Assembly (NCBI RefSeq): GCF_963665445.1
Contig: NZ_OY762276.1
Span: 4,024,601 to 4,088,600 of the forward strand
Length of the DNA stretch: 64,000 nucleotides
Origin: an uncultured Desulfobulbus sp.
Lineage (GTDB): Bacteria; Desulfobacterota; Desulfobulbia; Desulfobulbales; Desulfobulbaceae
Direction of reading: 5' to 3'
A program made the position numbers and the translations under genes. The notes under the pieces are model-generated. The model made no database searches and was not told the DNA's origin. It saw nothing but the letters and a program-made list of their open reading frames with translations. This document shows, piece after piece, positions 36,320-45,958 of this stretch. Position 1 is the stretch's first letter. The number at the start of each line of letters is the position of its first letter.

Positions 36320-37232
36320 TTATGTCCTCATATCGCCATGTCGCAATGAAGAGCAATTCATGCAACGCACTTTGAATAGTGTTCTTGCCCAAACCCGCCT
36401 ACCTGCATTGTGGATCATTGTCGATGATGGCTCAACCGACCGCACCCCTGAAATACTAGCTGACTATTCTGCAAAAAATGCCTTCATCAAGATTATCACG
36501 CGCGACAACCGTGGTCATCGTAGCGTAGGCCCTGGCGTTATTGATGCTTTTTACGCAGGTTACGAGACGATAGACATCAGTCACTTCGATTTCCTCTGTA
36601 AACTCGACTTGGACCTCGAACTTCCTCCAGGCTACTTTGAGGAATTGTTGCAACGAATGCACGCAGAACCCCGCCTTGGTTGCTGTAGCGGCAAGCCGTA
36701 TTATATTGACCCCACAAATGGTCAATTAGTCAGCGAAAAATGTGGCGATGAGAATGCCATAGGTGCCAGCAAATTTTACCGCAAAAATTGTTTTTTACAA
36801 ATTGGTGGATTTACCCGGCAGGTGATGTGGGATGGCATTGATGGCCATTTCTGCCGCATGCTAGGGTGGATTGCCAGAAGCTGGGATGCCCCCGAACTCC
36901 GCTTTCTTCATCTTCGCCCAATGGGATCAAGCCACAAAGGCATCCTTACCGGACGAATGCGGCACGGGTTCGGACAATATTACATGGGCACCGGTTTGAC
37001 ATACATGATCGTTTCAGCCTTGTACCGCATGACTCGGCCCCCATTCTTTATTGGAGGACTGGCTATGCTTTGGGGCTATATCCGCAGCATGGCAGCGGGC
37101 GCCGAACGGCTTGATAACCCTGAATTTCGTCTATTCTTAAGACGTTATCAACGGATATGTCTTCTCCGCGGAAAAAAATTGGCGACCGCCCAATTCGACC
37201 GCGAAGGCGCAAGCCGCTGGAACCCAAATTAG
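36309..37232 (+). CDS. Family 2 glycosyltransferase
   Basis: This 307-residue GT-A protein has 'YVLISPCRNEEQFMQRTL', 'WIIVDDGSTDRTPEIL', 'FLCKLDLDLELPPGYF' (DxD-like) and 'GWIARSWDAPELRFLHLRPM'. It resembles dolichol-phosphate-mannose-synthase-like GT2 enzymes. I use the ATG at 36309, inside the end of the preceding gene; an in-frame TTG two codons earlier is possible. It closes the continuous run of transferase genes that began at 28.7 kb. Confidence 0.87.
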   Translation: MKNNYVLISPCRNEEQFMQRTLNSVLAQTRLPALWIIVDDGSTDRTPEILADYSAKNAFIKIITRDNRGHRSVGPGVIDAFYAGYETIDISHFDFLCKLDLDLELPPGYFEELLQRMHAEPRLGCCSGKPYYIDPTNGQLVSEKCGDENAIGASKFYRKNCFLQIGGFTRQVMWDGIDGHFCRMLGWIARSWDAPELRFLHLRPMGSSHKGILTGRMRHGFGQYYMGTGLTYMIVSALYRMTRPPFFIGGLAMLWGYIRSMAAGAERLDNPEFRLFLRRYQRICLLRGKKLATAQFDREGASRWNPN

Positions 37233-37812
37233 CAGCTATGCCGCCGTGCATTTTCGACAATAGGGCACATCTCCAGACTTTCTCCGGGCCAGTGAAAGCT
37301 AAGCAGTGAAGACCTGGGACTGTACTCACCGTTGATGATTTTCTGATATTCTGATCTTACGCATTGAAATTTGAACTACGTCCACGTTGTATTCACTGCT
37401 GTTCTTGTTTCAAATTGCTAGCATTTTCCATCATCTCTTCACAATTTATCTTGTTAGAAATACAAGAAAAAAACCATTAGACTTGCATTCGCATAATTAC
37501 GCTGGTTTTCTTGTCCATGGATACCAACCGGGTCCTGCAAGAGACAAAGCCCTTGTTTCTTACTCATTAAGTTACCATCTACGATTCAAGATTAAAAATA
37601 TCAATTAACAAGATTCATAATTATGATTCATCTACAACACATAAAAGAACAGCTCAACGTTTACAAATATATTTTATAAAAATTCGTGATAAACTTATAA
37701 ATTATCATACTCCTCTATGTTTTTATATATGATGATTCCCTGGGCGTATCTTTCGTGAAGCAATGTGCTCTATATATAATTTCGCTAAACATAGCTTTCC
37801 GGTATATTTTCT
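37233..37812. other. 580-bp AT-rich gap
   Basis: No convincing gene is present. A 73-codon open frame at 37387-37608 lacks a ribosome-binding site and has no family features. Composition is AT-rich, like the acyltransferase gene that follows. I see no hairpin or direct repeat of note. Confidence 0.5.
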
Positions 37813-38793
37813 GTGAAAAATAGATTGCCAGTTCTAGATGGTTGGCGCGGCATTGCTATTCTGCTTGTCCTTTTCGGACATTTGCTGCCACTAGGGCCTA
37901 AAATGTGGCATATGAATGCCACCATAGCTGCAACGGGGATGGTAATTTTTTTTAATTTGTCCGGTTTTTTGATCACCAATATTCTTCTTCATAATCAAAA
38001 TATTGTAACATTTCTTACGAAAAGATTTATACGTATAGTTCCATTGGCCTGGCTAACATTGGCAATCACATTTTCCTTAACTCCTGTCGATCCAAAAGTA
38101 TTTCTCCCCCATTTTTTGTTTTATGCTAATTGGGGGTCACCCATGTCACTAATAGGACCGACTAGCCACTTCTGGAGTCTCTGCTTAGAGATGCAATTCT
38201 ACACTGCTATTGCAGGACTTGTTTTAATTTTTAAGAAAAAATCTTTATATATACTTCCTCTATTTTGCTTAGTTATCACTATGTACCGGTGGTACAACGA
38301 AGTCGGTATTGCCATCAACACCTATTATCGTCTTGATGAAATTTTAGCCGGTTGTACCCTGGCCCTGATCTTTGATAGCAGCCACACGCGCATCAAAGCA
38401 TTTTTGTCCAAGTGCAACCCTTTTCTCCTTTTTCTACTCGTTCTGATTTCCGCTCACCCACAGGGAGGAATTTTCATGTATTTTCGCCCATATTTTAGCA
38501 TGGCCATGGTTGGAACTACATTATTTAATGAACGGCCGGCCATACTCAACCAATGGCTGACGGGGAAGTTTCTTTTATACATTGCCACTATTTCATATGC
38601 CCTCTATGTCATTCATGGTGGCCTTCGTTATACATGGCTGGCAGAAGGAGACAAGGTGATACGATATCTCAAACGCCCCCTTTTTTTCTTGGTCACATTT
38701 GCGCTTTCCCATCTTTCAACCTTTTACTTTGAAAAAAAGTGGATTGCCTTTGGAAAAAAAATCACAATCGGGCACACTAAAATTATCCAATGA
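37813..38793 (+). CDS. Acyltransferase family 3 membrane protein
   Basis: This 326-residue polytopic acyltransferase has the N-terminal signature 'LPVLDGWRGIAILLVLFGHL', including the conserved His after the first helix, and 'FFNLSGFLITNILL', then 'SHFWSLCLEMQFY'. Such OafA-type enzymes transfer acetyl groups to surface sugars. The start is a GTG, fixed by the family N-terminus. It is the second of three such enzymes in the window (27.0, 37.8 and 42.4 kb), which implies several modifications of the glycan or alternative enzymes. Confidence 0.87.
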   Translation: MKNRLPVLDGWRGIAILLVLFGHLLPLGPKMWHMNATIAATGMVIFFNLSGFLITNILLHNQNIVTFLTKRFIRIVPLAWLTLAITFSLTPVDPKVFLPHFLFYANWGSPMSLIGPTSHFWSLCLEMQFYTAIAGLVLIFKKKSLYILPLFCLVITMYRWYNEVGIAINTYYRLDEILAGCTLALIFDSSHTRIKAFLSKCNPFLLFLLVLISAHPQGGIFMYFRPYFSMAMVGTTLFNERPAILNQWLTGKFLLYIATISYALYVIHGGLRYTWLAEGDKVIRYLKRPLFFLVTFALSHLSTFYFEKKWIAFGKKITIGHTKIIQ

Positions 38794-38802
38794 CGAAAAA
38801 AT

Positions 38803-38906
38803 GATAATTTTCATGAAGGTCAAAACGGGACAAGCTGAACGCTGAAAAAGCAGCAAGTCAGGGAGCTCGAAACATAGTTTCGAGCGCTCTTTACCGAAGC
38901 AACAAA
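38803..38906 (+). repeat. Diverged copy of the dispersed element (copy G)
   Basis: Shared blocks appear in the right order and spacing: GATAATTTTC, GGTCAAAA, AGCAGCAAGT, GAGCTCGAAAC, TTTCGAG, CTCTTTACCGAAGCAACAA. They match the full-length copies at 22109 and 50668. It is the most diverged full-length copy and follows the acyltransferase stop by 9 bp. Confidence 0.6.
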
Positions 38907-38955
38907 AGAGGTTTGAGCCACCTGGTCTCAAGCAGCATTTGGGGGTAAGTTTACT

Positions 38956-40215
38956 GTGCCGCAGATGAAACGTATCGCCTATCTAGCACCTGAAATCCCT
39001 GCCCTCTCAGCCACCTTTGTCTATAATGAAATTTTGGCACTCCAAGAGGAAGGGTATGAGATTGTGTCAATTTCTGTTCACCCACCAGGGAGCCCGGCGA
39101 CAGATAGTCGAGTTGAATCTCTGCATAAAAAAACGCATTATCTTTACAAAAAAGGCACGCTCTATTTTGTATTTTCTGCTATAGGTCAGCTAGTTACTAC
39201 ACCACGGAAATTTTCCAGGACTTTCCGACTTCTGCTTCAAGATCTCAACACCGTACGATCAGATGTGCGGCTTTGCTGCGGGCTCATCTACCGTTTTTGC
39301 GCGGCATGTGCAGTGGCCCGCATATTGCGCCAAGAACATTGCTCGCATATCCATGCACATTTCGCGCATGTTCCAACCGACATAGCCATGTACGCAGCAA
39401 CGCTGGCCGGCATTTCCTTCAGCTTCACCTCACATGCGAATGACCTGTTTGAACGGAGGTGGTTGCTGGCTGAAAAGATTTTACGAAGCAAGTTTGCAGT
39501 TACCATTTCCAATTTCAACCGAGAATTCATGATAAACCAGGGAGGCAATCCCGATAAAATTCACGTCATTTATTGCGGTGTCGACGTCTCCCGCTTCACA
39601 CCGGCACAACGGCCAGAATCTGCAGCTCCGTTCGTCATTGGCAGCCTAGGGAGGATGGTTGAAAAAAAAGGCTTTGACATTCTATTGAAAGCTGTGAAGG
39701 TAATAAAAGACCAGGGAAAAGATATCAGCCTCATCATCGCTGGTGATGGACCACTTAACCCAAAACTACATGCCATTACCGAGGAACTTTCCCTCCCTGG
39801 GTTTGTTGAATTCGCTGGTTCCATCAACTACGAACAAGTTCCAACTTGGTTACATTCCCTTGACTTATTCGTACTCCCTTGTCAGCAAGATACTCATGGA
39901 GATATGGACGGCATTCCGGTTGTGCTTATGGAGGCAATGGCTGCTGGGGTTCCTGTCGTCTCGACAAATATCTCCGGCATTCCAGAATTAATCCACCATG
40001 AACATAACGGATTATTATTCGATCAAAGATCTTTAGATTCACTCGTAAGCTGTATTACGATTTTGCAATCCAACCCTGAAATGCGCAAACTATACGCGAT
40101 AAATGGACGACAAAAGATCATCACCGATTTTAACAACCAGATTAATGTTAGAAAGTTATCCTATTTGTTACAGGAAATTTATCCGAAACCCAACAACGGC
40201 TCGCATATTGCGTAA
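38956..40215 (+). CDS. Family 4 glycosyltransferase
   Basis: This 419-residue GT-B enzyme has 'YLAPEIPALSATFVYNEILA' in the N-terminal domain, 'SHIHAHFAHVPTDIAMYAA', and the C-terminal signature 'DGIPVVLMEAMAAGVPVVST' preceded by 'IGSLGRMVEKKGFDILLKA'. This is close to the colanic-acid WcaL-type retaining transferases. A GTG start at 38956 has GGGGGTAAG 7-8 nt upstream; an ATG three codons later is an alternative. It directly follows the diverged repeat copy. Confidence 0.9.
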   Translation: MPQMKRIAYLAPEIPALSATFVYNEILALQEEGYEIVSISVHPPGSPATDSRVESLHKKTHYLYKKGTLYFVFSAIGQLVTTPRKFSRTFRLLLQDLNTVRSDVRLCCGLIYRFCAACAVARILRQEHCSHIHAHFAHVPTDIAMYAATLAGISFSFTSHANDLFERRWLLAEKILRSKFAVTISNFNREFMINQGGNPDKIHVIYCGVDVSRFTPAQRPESAAPFVIGSLGRMVEKKGFDILLKAVKVIKDQGKDISLIIAGDGPLNPKLHAITEELSLPGFVEFAGSINYEQVPTWLHSLDLFVLPCQQDTHGDMDGIPVVLMEAMAAGVPVVSTNISGIPELIHHEHNGLLFDQRSLDSLVSCITILQSNPEMRKLYAINGRQKIITDFNNQINVRKLSYLLQEIYPKPNNGSHIA

Positions 40216-40290
40216 AAAAGGCGCGCCAAAAAGAAATTCCCCTTTAAGCCAGCGCCTCACTCTCTTAAATCATATAAGGTAGGACTCGTC

Positions 40291-42162
40291 ATGCTTATTA
40301 AAATTATTCCACCGACTGTTATATTATCCTATGGGAAAATTCTACAAATGAACGTCTTTTCTTGTAAAAATTATCTCGCCCGCAACATCTTTACAAAAAT
40401 TTTACCATTCACCCTTGCGCTTGTTCCTACTCTCACTTATTCATCGCCGCTTAACTTGCAAAAGAATGCAGAAGGATGGACGATTTTTTCCCCATCTATT
40501 GACAGTCGAATAGTTTACATATCAAGTACCTCGGGGGACGACTCGACATGCACTTATCATTTACCGGGCACTGTGGGTGCAGATGTATTTTACCCATCCT
40601 CTGCTACGCCATGCGCCACCTACAAGAAGGCATTAACTTTCGCACGAGAGGGCTATCCCGATTGGATTTTGTTTAAAAGGGGGGAAACGTTCACCATTGA
40701 TATTTCAGGAGCCCAAAGTGGTCTATACGCTGTTGTCCCAACAAGCGGAAGAGGGGCGGCTGAGCCGTCATTTACCGGGGCTTATGGTGGGAATGGAGCA
40801 AGCCCAATAGTCCAGATTGATGCTGGGGTTGGTCAGGCAATAAGAATTCAAAGGGGATCACCAAATTGGATTGCAGTTGCAAATTTGGATTTTTATTCCT
40901 TCACACGCGATCCATCTAATTCCGGCTATGTATCACCAACAGGTAATCAATTGGGAATGTTTATATTCGATGGAAATTCAACTACAACGCATTACAACGG
41001 TTTATTAATTGAAGGCTGCAAATTCAGGTATTTTGATGATAACATGGTAACATCTACTACTGTTGCTATTCCAGATCTCGCAATACGTAGGAATTTATTT
41101 CTTGACAGTTATGCAGGTGGTGGGCAAAGCCATAACCAGGGGCTCTTACTAACCAAACAAAATGCGACGCTGGAGGAAAACATTTTTATACATAATGGGT
41201 GGCTTGTTCCTGCTGGTGGCGGGACAGGTGAGGCAACCATTTTTAATCATAATGTCTATACATCTTCTCCATTTGGGGCAACCTACACGAATAATATTTT
41301 CATTCAAGGCAGTAACATGAACACAAAGTTTACTGCAGATGCTTATGATTATTTAGCACATAGTAACACATCGCCAATTCTCATCGATGGCAATCTGTAT
41401 ATTGACGGGCAACAGGGAATTGGCTTTGGTAATAACACTGTTGGAAATACCTATCCATTTAAAAATGTCTCTATCAGTAACAATGTGTTCACTAATATTG
41501 GCCGTCAAAATAACCTCCAGGGAATTTCTTGGGGGATTGATATGGGCTACGACACTACAACTGCTGAAATAAGTAACAACCTATTTCTAAATCAGGCTGA
41601 TCCAACTGTAAATAACGGAAATTTTATTTTTTGCATGGCGGGAATATTAACTGACATTTCAGTACATGACAATATTTCGTACAACGTACTTAATACTACC
41701 TGGATGCGAGGATTTGCAAAAGGATCACAAAATTCGACAGGATCAACCAAAACGAATGTTAATTTCTACAACAACAAACATTCAACTACTTCTGCCGGAT
41801 ATTTTGTAGACACTAATAGCGTATCTGGATATTCATTCACAGCAAATTCCTATTATGGGGATAAATCTTCCCTGGCATTGTTCCGTGTCGCATCTACTCA
41901 ATACTCGCTCTCCGACTGGCAATCATTGAGCAAAGATACATCAACTGTTGCACCGCCATCATTCCCTGAACCAACACGCTCAATTGAAACATACATGACC
42001 TCGCTTGGTGAAAATGGATCCATCGATGCATTTATTACAAAGTGTCGTGCTCAAGATCGGTATAATTGGGATCCCCGATTTACAGCACAAAACGTAAACC
42101 AATGGATACGTGGAGGCTTTGCGGAAATTGCTCCCCCAATTGACTTTAAGCTTTCCAACTAA
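40291..42162 (+). CDS. Secreted right-handed beta-helix protein
   Basis: The 623-residue protein has a signal-peptide-like hydrophobic stretch ('ILPFTLALVPTLTYSSP', about residues 37-53). After it come many short Asn-rich strands typical of a parallel beta-helix, such as 'NNVFTNIGRQNNLQGISWG', 'EISNNLFLNQADPT' and 'TYTNNIFIQGSN'. Such folds occur in polysaccharide lyases, epimerases and surface adhesins; no catalytic motif is certain. AGGTAGGA precedes the ATG at 40291, but an ATG at 40348 would give a more normal signal peptide. In this position it may trim or modify the exported glycan. Confidence 0.7.
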   Translation: MLIKIIPPTVILSYGKILQMNVFSCKNYLARNIFTKILPFTLALVPTLTYSSPLNLQKNAEGWTIFSPSIDSRIVYISSTSGDDSTCTYHLPGTVGADVFYPSSATPCATYKKALTFAREGYPDWILFKRGETFTIDISGAQSGLYAVVPTSGRGAAEPSFTGAYGGNGASPIVQIDAGVGQAIRIQRGSPNWIAVANLDFYSFTRDPSNSGYVSPTGNQLGMFIFDGNSTTTHYNGLLIEGCKFRYFDDNMVTSTTVAIPDLAIRRNLFLDSYAGGGQSHNQGLLLTKQNATLEENIFIHNGWLVPAGGGTGEATIFNHNVYTSSPFGATYTNNIFIQGSNMNTKFTADAYDYLAHSNTSPILIDGNLYIDGQQGIGFGNNTVGNTYPFKNVSISNNVFTNIGRQNNLQGISWGIDMGYDTTTAEISNNLFLNQADPTVNNGNFIFCMAGILTDISVHDNISYNVLNTTWMRGFAKGSQNSTGSTKTNVNFYNNKHSTTSAGYFVDTNSVSGYSFTANSYYGDKSSLALFRVASTQYSLSDWQSLSKDTSTVAPPSFPEPTRSIETYMTSLGENGSIDAFITKCRAQDRYNWDPRFTAQNVNQWIRGGFAEIAPPIDFKLSN

Positions 42163-42396
42163 AGCAGAATACGCGAAGATCTTTGCACCTGAAGCCACGC
42201 TAGCCACAAGTGAGATGGCAACGCTCGTGTCCATCCGTACTGGTGCCACTACCACTGTGCCAGGAGAGAGGGAGGGGGCATAAAATCTGAAAAAGAGTGA
42301 TTTTGAGAATGCAGATTAGTTCGACCGGCACGACCTGTGGGGCCCGGGCAATGCCAACCGCCCCCTCCACGCTACGAGACCACTTCTCACCTCAAT

Positions 42397-43431
42397 CTAA
42401 GATTCTGCTGCAGGGTAGGAAAACAAATGCCGAAATTTAAGCCTATTAGCAAGATACACAAGAATAAAAGGGCCGACTAAGCCGGCAATTACCGCACCGA
42501 AGAGATGAATACCCAATGAAGTGATACCAAGCAATTTTAGGCAAACGATACGGTATCCAGCAGAAAAAATTGTATGCGCAACAAATATTTCGAGAGATTT
42601 CTCCCCAAGGAGAGCAAATAAGCCAGCTAAAAACGGCGCATTTCGCTGGAGCAATTCGACCATTAACAGCGAAAGATAGATGCCAGGAGCGGCAAAGATT
42701 GGAACGAGCCAGGCAGCTATTTCCATGTGCAAATTTTCTTTCCACATGGGAATCATTGCAGTCAAGATAAAGGTGATAAGCATAAGGAGAAGCAATCCAT
42801 CCGTCCGACGGAGGTTGCGAAATGGTGCAGAGAGTAAAACAGGAGAGAAAACGATTCCAGCTGCAAAATAAATGAAATTGTTAGCGACAAAATTAATTGG
42901 TAGCCAAGATTGAACGCTTCCCACTCGGAAAAATACAAATAGGAAAACACCTGCGCTCAAAAAAAACGCTGGTTGGTTTGTACATTGGCGCAGAATGATA
43001 AAAAAAATGAAAATAAAGAATAGGGCATATAAAAACCAATACTGCATTACCGGTACAAATGGAATAAGCAGGATATCTTTTACTTCTATAGAGTTTGTCG
43101 TGCTTCCTGATAATATAAGTTGTAAAATTGATTGAATAAGCGACCAGAGAAGGTAGGGGTAAGCAATCGTACGTAATTTCCCTCCTACAAATTCCCTGAA
43201 AGGCTTACATGAGGATTGTAACGCGAAAATACCAGCTAGAAAAAAAAACGCGGGCATGTGAAAGGAATATATCCACGAATCAACAGCATGATAGAGAGAT
43301 TTTTCACAGAGTATATTGTTATTGAATACAGCTCGCCAGGCGTGTCCAAAAACGACAAGTAGTATGAGGAGCCCCTTAGCGGTGTCAATGAATTCGTAAC
43401 GCTGCTTTCGCAATTCGTTGTTGCTTGCCAT
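42397..43431 (-). CDS. Acyltransferase family 3 membrane protein
   Basis: The 344-residue polytopic protein has the signature 'RYEFIDTAKGLLILLVVFGHA' near the N-terminus and 'YSFHMPAFFFLAGIFALQS', matching the Acyl_transf_3 group, close to those fused or linked to sugar O-acetylation. About ten hydrophobic helices are visible. It is convergent with the beta-helix gene, and is the first minus-strand gene after the long plus-strand cluster. The intergenic space to the EpsI gene contains copy C of the dispersed element. Confidence 0.87.
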   Translation of the reverse strand: MASNNELRKQRYEFIDTAKGLLILLVVFGHAWRAVFNNNILCEKSLYHAVDSWIYSFHMPAFFFLAGIFALQSSCKPFREFVGGKLRTIAYPYLLWSLIQSILQLILSGSTTNSIEVKDILLIPFVPVMQYWFLYALFFIFIFFIILRQCTNQPAFFLSAGVFLFVFFRVGSVQSWLPINFVANNFIYFAAGIVFSPVLLSAPFRNLRRTDGLLLLMLITFILTAMIPMWKENLHMEIAAWLVPIFAAPGIYLSLLMVELLQRNAPFLAGLFALLGEKSLEIFVAHTIFSAGYRIVCLKLLGITSLGIHLFGAVIAGLVGPFILVYLANRLKFRHLFSYPAAES

Positions 43432-43560
43432 AATGTGTTAGGCAGTTAATGCATCGTAATTCAGCCGAAAAATTCCCAAATACTAGTCTACTGTTAACAG
43501 CTTGGCAATTTCACAACACTCACCTTGGTAAAGGTATAACCTTTTGCAGCTTACCTACAT

Positions 43561-43663
43561 TTGTCGTTCTCGTAAAAAGGCCCGAGAACGACGTTTCGAG
43601 CTTCGCAAGTTGCTGATTTCACGATGCGTGACATTCAGGCTTTTGACTTTTTACGAAGCCATC
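43561..43663 (-). repeat. Dispersed ~104-bp two-hairpin element, copy C
   Basis: On the minus strand this runs TGATGGCTTCGTAAAAAGTC to CGAGAACGACAA. Perfect second hairpin: GTCGTTCTCG (43563-43572) pairs with CGAGAACGAC (43583-43592). TCACGCATCGTGA is intact in the first half. Its TGA end coincides with the stop codon of the EpsI gene (43662-43664). Confidence 0.92.
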
Positions 43664-44321
43664 ACATTTGCAATGGCTGATTTACGAACTCCAATAATAA
43701 AGGGTAAGCGGTCCGGATGAATTCCACCACCCTTTTCTTCGTGACTTCATAATCGGCTGTTCCAATAAACGGTGTTGATACTCGAACAAATCCGTGCTTG
43801 GGGTCATTGAACATCAATTTATTGTACCCCATATCAATTTTATTTCGATATACTTGAACATTCGCCTTTTCCCTTGCTTGATGCCAATACAAAACTAATT
43901 CTTGCTGCTGACCTAGCGAGGTTACAATCTCTTCGTAAATAATTTTATGTTCACCTATTTGCAGGACATGAGTTTTCGGCTTTTTGTCGACCTGCCACCC
44001 ATGACTGGGATAGCACACCAAAGGAGAATGAGCCGCATATGCTTTACTGGACGTGTAATAATATCCAACATATAATGTCACTGGACCATCCTTATTCAAA
44101 TATGTTTTGAATAGATAATCATCCAACTTGAGCATTGAATAGGCCTCGGCCCCTAACTCAATATCACTGGATGTTTTGTAACCAGGTATTTCTTTAAGAT
44201 AGTTTTTAAGAGGAACAGCTTTTGCCGTAGTTGTGGGAGCATTATATAAATAAACGAACAAACTAGAGCTTATAAAAAGCACTATCAGCACAAACAGCTT
44301 CACGATTTTTTGATTTCCCAA
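43662..44321 (-). CDS. epsI: EpsI family exosortase-associated protein
   Basis: EpsI proteins accompany or are fused to exosortases and are thought to help process or place the sorted proteins or EPS. The 219-residue protein has one N-terminal membrane segment ('LFVLIVLFISSSLFVYLY') and the family motif 'AAHSPLVCYPSHGW' followed by 'ELVLYWHQ'. It overlaps the exosortase gene by 22 bp, so the two are coupled. Its stop codon lies at the edge of the dispersed repeat, suggesting that the last residues may have been altered when the element arrived. Confidence 0.9.
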   Translation of the reverse strand: MGNQKIVKLFVLIVLFISSSLFVYLYNAPTTTAKAVPLKNYLKEIPGYKTSSDIELGAEAYSMLKLDDYLFKTYLNKDGPVTLYVGYYYTSSKAYAAHSPLVCYPSHGWQVDKKPKTHVLQIGEHKIIYEEIVTSLGQQQELVLYWHQAREKANVQVYRNKIDMGYNKLMFNDPKHGFVRVSTPFIGTADYEVTKKRVVEFIRTAYPLLLEFVNQPLQM

Positions 44322-45139
44322 AATTCCAAAATCCTCCCGACCAGAAAGAGTACAGCCAAAGCAATGGAAAAGATGGCAAGACCTGTTAAAGTGTGAAGTG
44401 TCCCTGTGTACAGATCAAGCCCAAAGAAATGAAAAAGCAAAATAATTGCGACTACGCGGATAAGATTGACAAATATCGCAACCGGCACACTAATGGCGAC
44501 GAGTACTACTTTGGTCCAGACCTGTCTAAGAACGAAAAATCCCATAATAACGCTCAGCGTAAGAAGCGTAATGACCGAACGAAGTCCGCTGCACGCCTCT
44601 ATCACTTCAAAACTTTTTTCAGGAATAGATAAAACATTCCCAGCCCGGTAGACAGGAATCCCTACCCATTCCACTATGGCGGCGCTCATTTGCGAAACTT
44701 TCAGCTGTAGAGGAAAAGTCAGTTGAATATAGAGCTGGTCTGGAAAAGGGATGAGCATGAGTAAAAGCAAGAGGGGGGTAAAAAGAATCCGTAGGGATTG
44801 GATTCCAAAAAGAAAGATCAGCACACCAACTACAGTCAAATACATCGATAATGCGATGACAGTGTGGACTTCGGTAAGAAGACTAAAAAAGTAGCTTAGG
44901 GATGAAATGCCAAGAAGAATGCCCCCCAGCCAACAAAACTTTGGTTCAGAATCGCTGAACTTATCATTCGCCTGAAAGGCAATGTAAAAGATAATAGGAA
45001 GCGTGAGAAATGCGTGGGAATACTCTTCCGAGTCTGACCATTTCGCAAAGAGAATCTCAAAAACAGGCCAATAAGCCAACCCAAACAAAAAACAGACCAC
45101 AAGCCCCAACAAGACCGCCCGACGTTCCCTCATAACCAC
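44300..45139 (-). CDS. xrt: Exosortase (PEP-CTERM sorting transpeptidase)
   Basis: Exosortases cleave PEP-CTERM proteins in the inner membrane, probably attaching them to a surface glycan or lipid. The 279-residue protein has about eight membrane helices and the complete catalytic set: C183 in 'VIEACSGLRS', R228 in 'VNLIRVVAI' and H249 in 'LHTLTGLAIF'. The start could be M1 or M3. EpsI is a separate downstream gene, whereas in some systems the two are fused. The likely substrate is the protein at 51130-51789, whose C-terminus has the PEP signal. I do not assign an XrtA-B-C subtype. Confidence 0.93.
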   Translation of the reverse strand: MVMRERRAVLLGLVVCFLFGLAYWPVFEILFAKWSDSEEYSHAFLTLPIIFYIAFQANDKFSDSEPKFCWLGGILLGISSLSYFFSLLTEVHTVIALSMYLTVVGVLIFLFGIQSLRILFTPLLLLLMLIPFPDQLYIQLTFPLQLKVSQMSAAIVEWVGIPVYRAGNVLSIPEKSFEVIEACSGLRSVITLLTLSVIMGFFVLRQVWTKVVLVAISVPVAIFVNLIRVVAIILLFHFFGLDLYTGTLHTLTGLAIFSIALAVLFLVGRILEFWEIKKS

Positions 45140-45536
45140 CTGAACAGGATGCGATGCTTCTGATGACCTCAGTAGACATCAATGTATTCGATAAGTATTT
45201 ATCATACTGAATGAAAAGAAATAGATAAAGAAACTTGGCGATCCATAATACCGAGCGATAGAATCTTGCGACAAAGGCTCTTCAAGCAACGGGATATCAT
45301 GCAAGATAACATCTAAAAGTTTTTTCCTAAGAAAATTTTCTCCTTGCCCCGCTTAGCGATTCCTTGATAGCCCCAGGAGCACCGCTCTGGACAACCCCTG
45401 AAATAGGATATGCAAAGAAATTCAACACATCATTTTCTGTCAATCTCCTGCCCCATTAAGGATCCTCGCTCCATTCCTTTTCCAACAGTGACGTATCTTA
45501 ATACCGCCCTGTTCGCATAGCAACAACTAAGGCTAT
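45140..45536. other. 397-bp gap upstream of the exosortase
   Basis: No coding frame or hairpin stands out. As the region upstream of the exosortase start it should hold its promoter, but I see no -10/-35 pair with normal spacing on the minus strand. It also contains the 3' end region of the FN3 gene's transcript. Confidence 0.4.
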
Positions 45537-45926
45537 TTATTGCAATCGAATGTTAAGAAGTTGTGGTGCAGGCACTGCAGAGCCAGTTTGGCTGGGATCG
45601 ATTGTGATAATTGTTGAGTAACCACTTTCGCCAGAACCCTTATATGCGGTTAAGGCAAAGTGGTAAGTAGCCTCAGCATCCAAGCCCGTAATAGTATAGG
45701 TAGTTACCTTGCCCAAGGTAATAGGCGACTTACCACCCCCAGCTTCCGTACCATCAAAAGGAACGGCCGCAACTCCACCCTTTTTATAATAAAGCTTATA
45801 CCCTTCAATCTGCTCGTCATTTGCGGTCCAGGTAAATGTATAATCCTGAGCATAACAAGCTGCGGCGGCTGCAATCATCTCTGCGATGAAAAAATACCCT
45901 AAAATTAAAATTTTATGCTTCATCAT
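45537..45926 (-). CDS. Small secreted fibronectin type III protein
   Basis: The 129-residue protein has a signal peptide ('ILGYFFIAEMIAAAAACYA', cleavage near residue 26), then a single FN3-like domain: 'YTFTWTANDEQIEGYKLYYK', 'TTYTITGLDAEATYHFALTA' and 'GESGYSTIITI'. No PEP-CTERM or lipobox is visible. It lies between the exosortase and two larger secreted FN3/PKD genes on the same strand. It lacks the paired cysteines seen in the FN3 modules of the 905-residue protein, so it is not a simple fragment of that gene. Confidence 0.75.
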   Translation of the reverse strand: MMKHKILILGYFFIAEMIAAAAACYAQDYTFTWTANDEQIEGYKLYYKKGGVAAVPFDGTEAGGGKSPITLGKVTTYTITGLDAEATYHFALTAYKGSGESGYSTIITIDPSQTGSAVPAPQLLNIRLQ

Positions 45927-45958
45927 AATATTATTTTACACTCATTAGCTTTCTAATC

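Noticed and set aside
37387..37608. 73-codon open frame in the AT-rich gap
   Set aside because: No ribosome-binding site or family features; likely chance in AT-rich DNA.
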